Assembly: GCF_000526155.1 (NCBI RefSeq)
Contig: NZ_JAFN01000001.1
Span: 1-64,000 of the forward strand
Length of the DNA stretch: 64,000 nucleotides
Direction of reading: 5' to 3'
Source of the DNA: Deferrisoma camini S3R1
Lineage (GTDB): Bacteria > Desulfobacterota > Deferrisomatia > Deferrisomatales > Deferrisomataceae
This document shows, one piece after another, positions 60,163 through 64,000 of this stretch. The translations under genes and the position numbers were made by a program. The stretch's first letter is position 1. The number at the start of each line of letters is the position of its first letter. Below the pieces are notes generated by a model. The model was given only the letters and a program-made list of their open reading frames with translations. It searched no databases and was not told the DNA's origin.

Positions 60163-61659
60163 ATGCTGAGAAGATTTTTTTTGGGGTTCGGTGTGTTTCT
60201 TTTGGCGATGTCGGTTGCGTGGGCAGGGTTGCCGGCACCGACTTTGATGCCGGGATTCCCGATGGTGGTCGGCCCCAACGTTATGGTGATGTGGCAGCCG
60301 GTGCCAGGAGCCGTGAAGTACAACGTGTACGTCAATGGCAAGAAGGTCGGTGAGACCCCGGCGGTGAACCACATGATCCCGGCGCCTCAGGACGGCGGCA
60401 CCTACACGATCGAGGTGGAGCCGGTTGACGCCACCGGGGCTGCAGGAGAGAGGGCATCGGGCAAGGTGGTGATCGTGAAACTGGAGCCACCGGAGGGGTT
60501 GGTGGCACGCCCGACAACGACCCGGGTGACCCTGCGTTGGGACGTGGCAAAGGGAGCCATACTCTACAACGTGTATCGGGCCGACTCCCCGGATGCCCCC
60601 CCAAACCTGCTCGGGTCGGTGCAGAATACGAAGTATGTGGACGGCAAGGTGGAGCCTGGCAAGACGTACTACTATCGGGTGACAGCCCGCGATGCGTCGG
60701 GAGTGGAGTCGAAGCCAGGGGACGTTGTGGAAGTGAAGGTGCCCGAGAAGCAGGCCGAGGGCCTTGCGGGGGAGGTCGAAGAAATTTTCCTGCCCGTGTC
60801 CGAGTACAAGTGCAACGACCAGGGCTTCGGGTTTCCGGGCGACATGGCTCTTAGCCCCGACGGCGATACGCTCTACGTCGTGGACGAACGGATGGCCAAG
60901 GTACATCTGATCGATCCGGACACGCTGGAGGTCCGCGCCACGTGGCCGCCCGAGGGCGCGCCGTACCGGCTGAACGGCGTGCTGGGCTTGGGCGTGGATC
61001 CGTCGGGAGACCCGATCTACCTGAGTGCGGGGAACCGGTTGCTGGCAGTGAGCCCCTCGGGGGCCCTGGTGTGGGAGCGCGACCTCCTGCCGATGGCGGA
61101 CGCCGCGGCCAAAGCGGGCATCCTGCCGCGTCCGATGAAGGCCGGCGCCTCCGACATCGCCGTGGACCCCGAAACCGGGGAGCTCTATCTCGCCAACTCG
61201 GCCGCGAAGATGATCGTAATCACCTCCCCTGACGCCACGGAGGTGCTGCGCGGGATCGACCTGTCCGACCGCATGGGCGTGGTGGCGTCGGTGTCGTTCA
61301 CCCCGAAGGGCACGCTGGTGTGCACCGATTCCCTGGCGGCGAAGGTCTTCGAGTTGGACAAGAAAGGCAACACGGTGGCCTCGTTCGGAAAGTTCGGGGT
61401 GATTCCTGGCAGCATCGGCCGGGCCAATGGGGTGGTGATGTACGCGCCGGACAAGGTCGTCGTGACCGACACCATGGCGACCAAACTCCACGTTTTTCAG
61501 ATGGACGGCACCTACCTGGGCAACTTCGCCAAAGACGGCAAGCCCGTGCCGAACATCTCGTCGTATTACGTGGCATTCGATCCGTCGGGGCAAAGATTCT
61601 TCTGGTCCGGCAAGCTGCAGCATGAGGTGTGCGTGGTCCGGGTGGAAACTCTCCCCTGA
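60163..61659 (+). CDS. Secreted protein with two fibronectin type III domains and an NHL-like propeller
   Basis: 498 residues. Signal peptide MLRRFFLGFGVFLLAMSVAWA. Two FN3-like domains (about 25-110 VMWQPVPGAVKYNVYVNGKK; about 112-195 VTLRWDVAKGAILYNVYRAD) are followed by a six-bladed NHL/SMP30-like propeller (about 205-495, PGDMALSPDGDTLYVVDERM, GASDIAVDPETGELYLANSA). Proteins of this layout occur beside outer-surface cytochrome genes of metal reducers. The ATG at 60163 fits GGGAGG 10 bp upstream and the signal peptide. Confidence 0.8.
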   Translation: MLRRFFLGFGVFLLAMSVAWAGLPAPTLMPGFPMVVGPNVMVMWQPVPGAVKYNVYVNGKKVGETPAVNHMIPAPQDGGTYTIEVEPVDATGAAGERASGKVVIVKLEPPEGLVARPTTTRVTLRWDVAKGAILYNVYRADSPDAPPNLLGSVQNTKYVDGKVEPGKTYYYRVTARDASGVESKPGDVVEVKVPEKQAEGLAGEVEEIFLPVSEYKCNDQGFGFPGDMALSPDGDTLYVVDERMAKVHLIDPDTLEVRATWPPEGAPYRLNGVLGLGVDPSGDPIYLSAGNRLLAVSPSGALVWERDLLPMADAAAKAGILPRPMKAGASDIAVDPETGELYLANSAAKMIVITSPDATEVLRGIDLSDRMGVVASVSFTPKGTLVCTDSLAAKVFELDKKGNTVASFGKFGVIPGSIGRANGVVMYAPDKVVVTDTMATKLHVFQMDGTYLGNFAKDGKPVPNISSYYVAFDPSGQRFFWSGKLQHEVCVVRVETLP

Positions 61660-61790
61660 GATGTGCGGGCGCGCGAAAGGAGGTGAGGAAACGTAGGTAG
61701 GCGCCCCGCTCGGGCTGACCGGCCGGGCCGGCACACCGAGCCCAACCACAAACTTTCGTGGAGAAGCTTCACCGTGAGAGGAGGAAAGCC

Positions 61791-64000
61791 ATGAGAGGCA
61801 GGATCGTAATGGCCCTTGCGGCCTCGCTGGCCTTCGCGGCCGGCGCCTGGGCCGGCGTAACCGGGTCCAAGCACGACATGGACGCCCTCGGTCTGTCGCC
61901 CGCTGGCGTCACGGGCCGGGGGGTGTGCTCCTATTGCCACGTGCCCCACGGGGCGAAAGGCGATCGGCTGTGGGCCGGGGCGCCCTCGAGCGGGTACGGC
62001 GTGGTCGCGAACCTGTGCGGCACGTGCCACCTGGACTCGACCCTCATGCAGGGTCGAAACTCGGGGACCAAGATGTTCAACCAGGTCGGTCTCGATGACA
62101 ACCTTGCCGACACCACCCACATGTACACCGAGAGCTCGCTCGACACGGGCCGGTTTGCGGACGGGAACAACCTGAGCGGTAGTGGCATGGACTACGCGGG
62201 GGACGGCGGCGACATCGAGTGCACGTCGTGCCACAACCCCCACAACAACGCCGACGGAGAGCGGCCGTTTCTGGCCTCGGGCAACACGATTTTTACCCTC
62301 TGCAGCAAGTGCCACAGCGGCCGGGTGAACCAGAGCCTGAGCGGGAGCGGCACCGGCCTCATGTGGGACAACTCGAACGGGGATGGTGGCTCGACCCACC
62401 CCGTGAACATCGCGGCGGACTCCGGGAGCGCGGATCGCCCGGTCACGTTGCCGGCGGTGCTCAGCTTCGTGTACGACGACACCGCGACGAACTCGGGGTC
62501 GTTGGCTACCGCTCCTTCCTGGGTGCTTGGTGGGCACGTGGACGGTTCGAACAACATCAGCTGCGTCACCTGCCACGTGGTGCACGGCTGGGATCCGGAT
62601 GCGAACCAGATCACGCCGACCGGACTGGCGGATTCCGTTCCCGCGACCGACGCCCTCGCCGACGAGGTGATCGACACCGACAACGCCGGGCTTTTGGGAG
62701 TGACGGGGGCGGTTGACCTTTGCACCGCGTGTCATTCCATGAACCCCGGGGGCACCGACCCGAGCCACCCGGTGTACACCGACGCCACCTATCGGGGCAG
62801 CGTCACCGGCAACGATCTCGAGATCGACTCGGCCAGCTGGCTGAACAACGAAACCACCGGGACGACGTCCGCGGTGTACGGTGCCGGCGCGAGCGGGAAC
62901 GTTGTGGGATGTGCGTCCTGCCACGACACCCACTACGGCCAAGAGGGAACCCCGATCCTGGCCCAGACCGACGCGGCCAATGCGGGGATGGACTCCGGGT
63001 TCTGCCAGGGCTGCCACACCGGCACCATCCTTACGAACCGGGTCCACCACCCGGCGGATCCCACGAGCACGAACGCCAATAACTACGACACGACCTCGTG
63101 GTCTAACTACGCCACGGCCACGGACAACATGCCCACCGCCATCCAGTGCTACACCTGCCACAAGGCGCACAACGCGGTAGACCAGGGGATCACCCTCCTG
63201 GACGGCGCCGTGGACACGACGGGTGGCGGCTCGCCCTACGACTTCATCCTGCGGGCCTTGAACTGGGATAGCGCGAACGCGAACGAGCCCACGTCCGGCA
63301 TGTGCGTGGCGTGCCACAGCGCCAACCCGGCGTCGTACAAGTTCGCTCTCGCGAGCGACACCGGCCTCGGTTCCCACTGGGTGAGCCAGGCGGCGAGCTT
63401 GGCCTCCCCCAGCACGGACGCGACGGTGGATCTTGCCAACATGGACACCACGTCCGTGCCCGGGATCCAGACGAACGGGCCCGGAACGAACGGCGTGCCG
63501 ATCCGAGCCGCTGAATGGCCCACGGACACCGGTGATTATGCGGGGTCGAATCGTATCGAGTCGTTCTCGAAGGTGGGCGGCCAGGTGTTCGAGTTCGCGA
63601 ACGGGCCGGCCAGCACCGACGGCGGCGTGCTCTGCGAAAGCTGCCACTCCGTCACGAACCCCCGCGACGAGGACTATCTGCTCCTGGGCGAGTTCGACGA
63701 TACCATGGCGCGGGTGCAGACCGACCGCGGGACCGCTGACACCACCAGCACCTCGGACCCGAACGACTACGTGGCTGGAAGCTCTACCACGGCTGCCGGG
63801 GGTGACGGCCTGTGCCTCGGCTGCCACGGCATCCCGGTGGGTACCCACCCGACCACCGGGGCGACGGTGTCGCGTACGGGCGCGGCGCTCGACACGGACA
63901 CCTCGGCATACGCCGTTGCTGATCCCGGGACGGTGGCCGGTACGAAGACAGAAGCCGTGTATCAGGGTACGGACGACATGACCTGCGGCGCCTGCCACGA
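61791..64000 (+). CDS. Large secreted multiheme c-type cytochrome (3' end beyond window)
   Basis: At least 736 residues. Signal peptide MRGRIVMALAASLAFAAGAW AG. Thirteen CxxCH motifs are visible so far: CSYCH at 46, then CGTCH, CTSCH, CSKCH, CVTCH, CTACH, CASCH, CQGCH, CYTCH, CVACH, CESCH, CLGCH and CGACH at the window edge. They are spaced by long Ser/Thr/Gly/Asp-rich stretches, unlike the compact 17-heme protein, which fits an extracellular or outer-surface cytochrome such as OmcS/OmcZ-like proteins. GAGGAGGAAAG precedes the ATG. The gene continues past 64000. Confidence 0.88.
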   Translation, partial: MRGRIVMALAASLAFAAGAWAGVTGSKHDMDALGLSPAGVTGRGVCSYCHVPHGAKGDRLWAGAPSSGYGVVANLCGTCHLDSTLMQGRNSGTKMFNQVGLDDNLADTTHMYTESSLDTGRFADGNNLSGSGMDYAGDGGDIECTSCHNPHNNADGERPFLASGNTIFTLCSKCHSGRVNQSLSGSGTGLMWDNSNGDGGSTHPVNIAADSGSADRPVTLPAVLSFVYDDTATNSGSLATAPSWVLGGHVDGSNNISCVTCHVVHGWDPDANQITPTGLADSVPATDALADEVIDTDNAGLLGVTGAVDLCTACHSMNPGGTDPSHPVYTDATYRGSVTGNDLEIDSASWLNNETTGTTSAVYGAGASGNVVGCASCHDTHYGQEGTPILAQTDAANAGMDSGFCQGCHTGTILTNRVHHPADPTSTNANNYDTTSWSNYATATDNMPTAIQCYTCHKAHNAVDQGITLLDGAVDTTGGGSPYDFILRALNWDSANANEPTSGMCVACHSANPASYKFALASDTGLGSHWVSQAASLASPSTDATVDLANMDTTSVPGIQTNGPGTNGVPIRAAEWPTDTGDYAGSNRIESFSKVGGQVFEFANGPASTDGGVLCESCHSVTNPRDEDYLLLGEFDDTMARVQTDRGTADTTSTSDPNDYVAGSSTTAAGGDGLCLGCHGIPVGTHPTTGATVSRTGAALDTDTSAYAVADPGTVAGTKTEAVYQGTDDMTCGACH

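Noticed and set aside
59407-61749. Minus-strand frame of 780 codons opposite the ankyrin and propeller genes
   Set aside because: No start signal or recognisable domain. It lies opposite two well-supported plus-strand genes.
61566-63998. A long minus-strand open frame of about 810 codons opposite the last cytochrome gene
   Set aside because: The plus strand has a signal peptide, a strong ribosome site and 13 CxxCH motifs in one frame. The minus frame is open only because of GC bias and shows no domain.

Overview
The window is very GC-rich, densely packed DNA from a Gram-negative bacterium (lipoprotein signal peptides, apolipoprotein N-acyltransferase, periplasmic c-type cytochromes). The lineage is inferred, not proven. 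Four multiheme c-type cytochrome genes, a chemoreceptor with a CxxCH motif, sigma-54 and Fis-type regulators, many REC/GGDEF proteins and two TlpA-type thioredoxins in a cytochrome neighbourhood point to a metal- or sulfur-respiring deltaproteobacterium in the broad sense (Desulfuromonadota; a Deferrisoma-like organism would fit).

Layout. 1-4402 (+): the 3' end of a UvrD/PcrA helicase, a nitrilase-family hydrolase, a TetR regulator with a palindromic operator at its promoter, a ketopantoate-reductase-like enzyme, a small unknown protein and a PAS-adenylate cyclase. 4582-5514 (-): cysK. 5633-8606 (-): a NapH/NapG-like ferredoxin fusion, a Tat-exported DUF362 protein and a small periplasmic binding protein. 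8756-13883 (-): a translationally coupled set of a degenerate AAA protein, an FmdE-domain protein, a CSCG-motif permease and two lipoproteins. 13959-15444: small heat-shock protein, response regulator and diheme lipoprotein. 15808-20640 (+): HAMP membrane protein, an 11-heme cytochrome with an extra CxxCK site, two TlpA thioredoxins, and a dus gene followed by a Fis-like regulator. 20967-24327 (-): 17-heme cytochrome and a sigma-54 activator.

24324-37863 (-) is one long housekeeping series. Read in the direction of transcription it is DUF177, rpmF, plsX, fabH, fabD, fabG, acpP, fabF, an rpiB-glyA fusion, dCMP deaminase, nrdR, ribD, ribE, ribBA, ribH, nusB. 38362-39750 (+) encodes a repeat-rich periplasmic protein. 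39843-55033 (-) carries pgpH, ybeY, dgkA-PAP2, a CorC-like CBS protein, cheR, cheW, a heme-type MCP, cheA, cheB, a GGDEF response regulator, lnt and prfB (with its programmed frameshift). 55509-58755 (+) holds a coiled-coil protein, a GAF-GGDEF cyclase, a truncated exported MsrB and a hendecad-repeat protein. 59303-64000 (+) is an apparent extracellular-electron-transfer locus: ankyrin protein, FN3/propeller protein and a large multiheme cytochrome cut by the window end.

The most unusual layer lies between the genes. Almost every longer spacer is a mosaic of related dispersed repeats: a ~225-bp element (R1) with a conserved 35-40-codon reading frame, an inverted-repeat MITE-like element (R2), a leader module that delivers a Shine-Dalgarno sequence just upstream of start codons, and CTAG-rich hairpin words. 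Gene joints are dominated by 4-bp GTGA/ATGA overlaps. The leading candidates for undescribed biology are R1, the pseudo-AAA/FmdE/permease/lipoprotein cluster, the RpiB-GlyA fusion and the CxxCK cytochrome.
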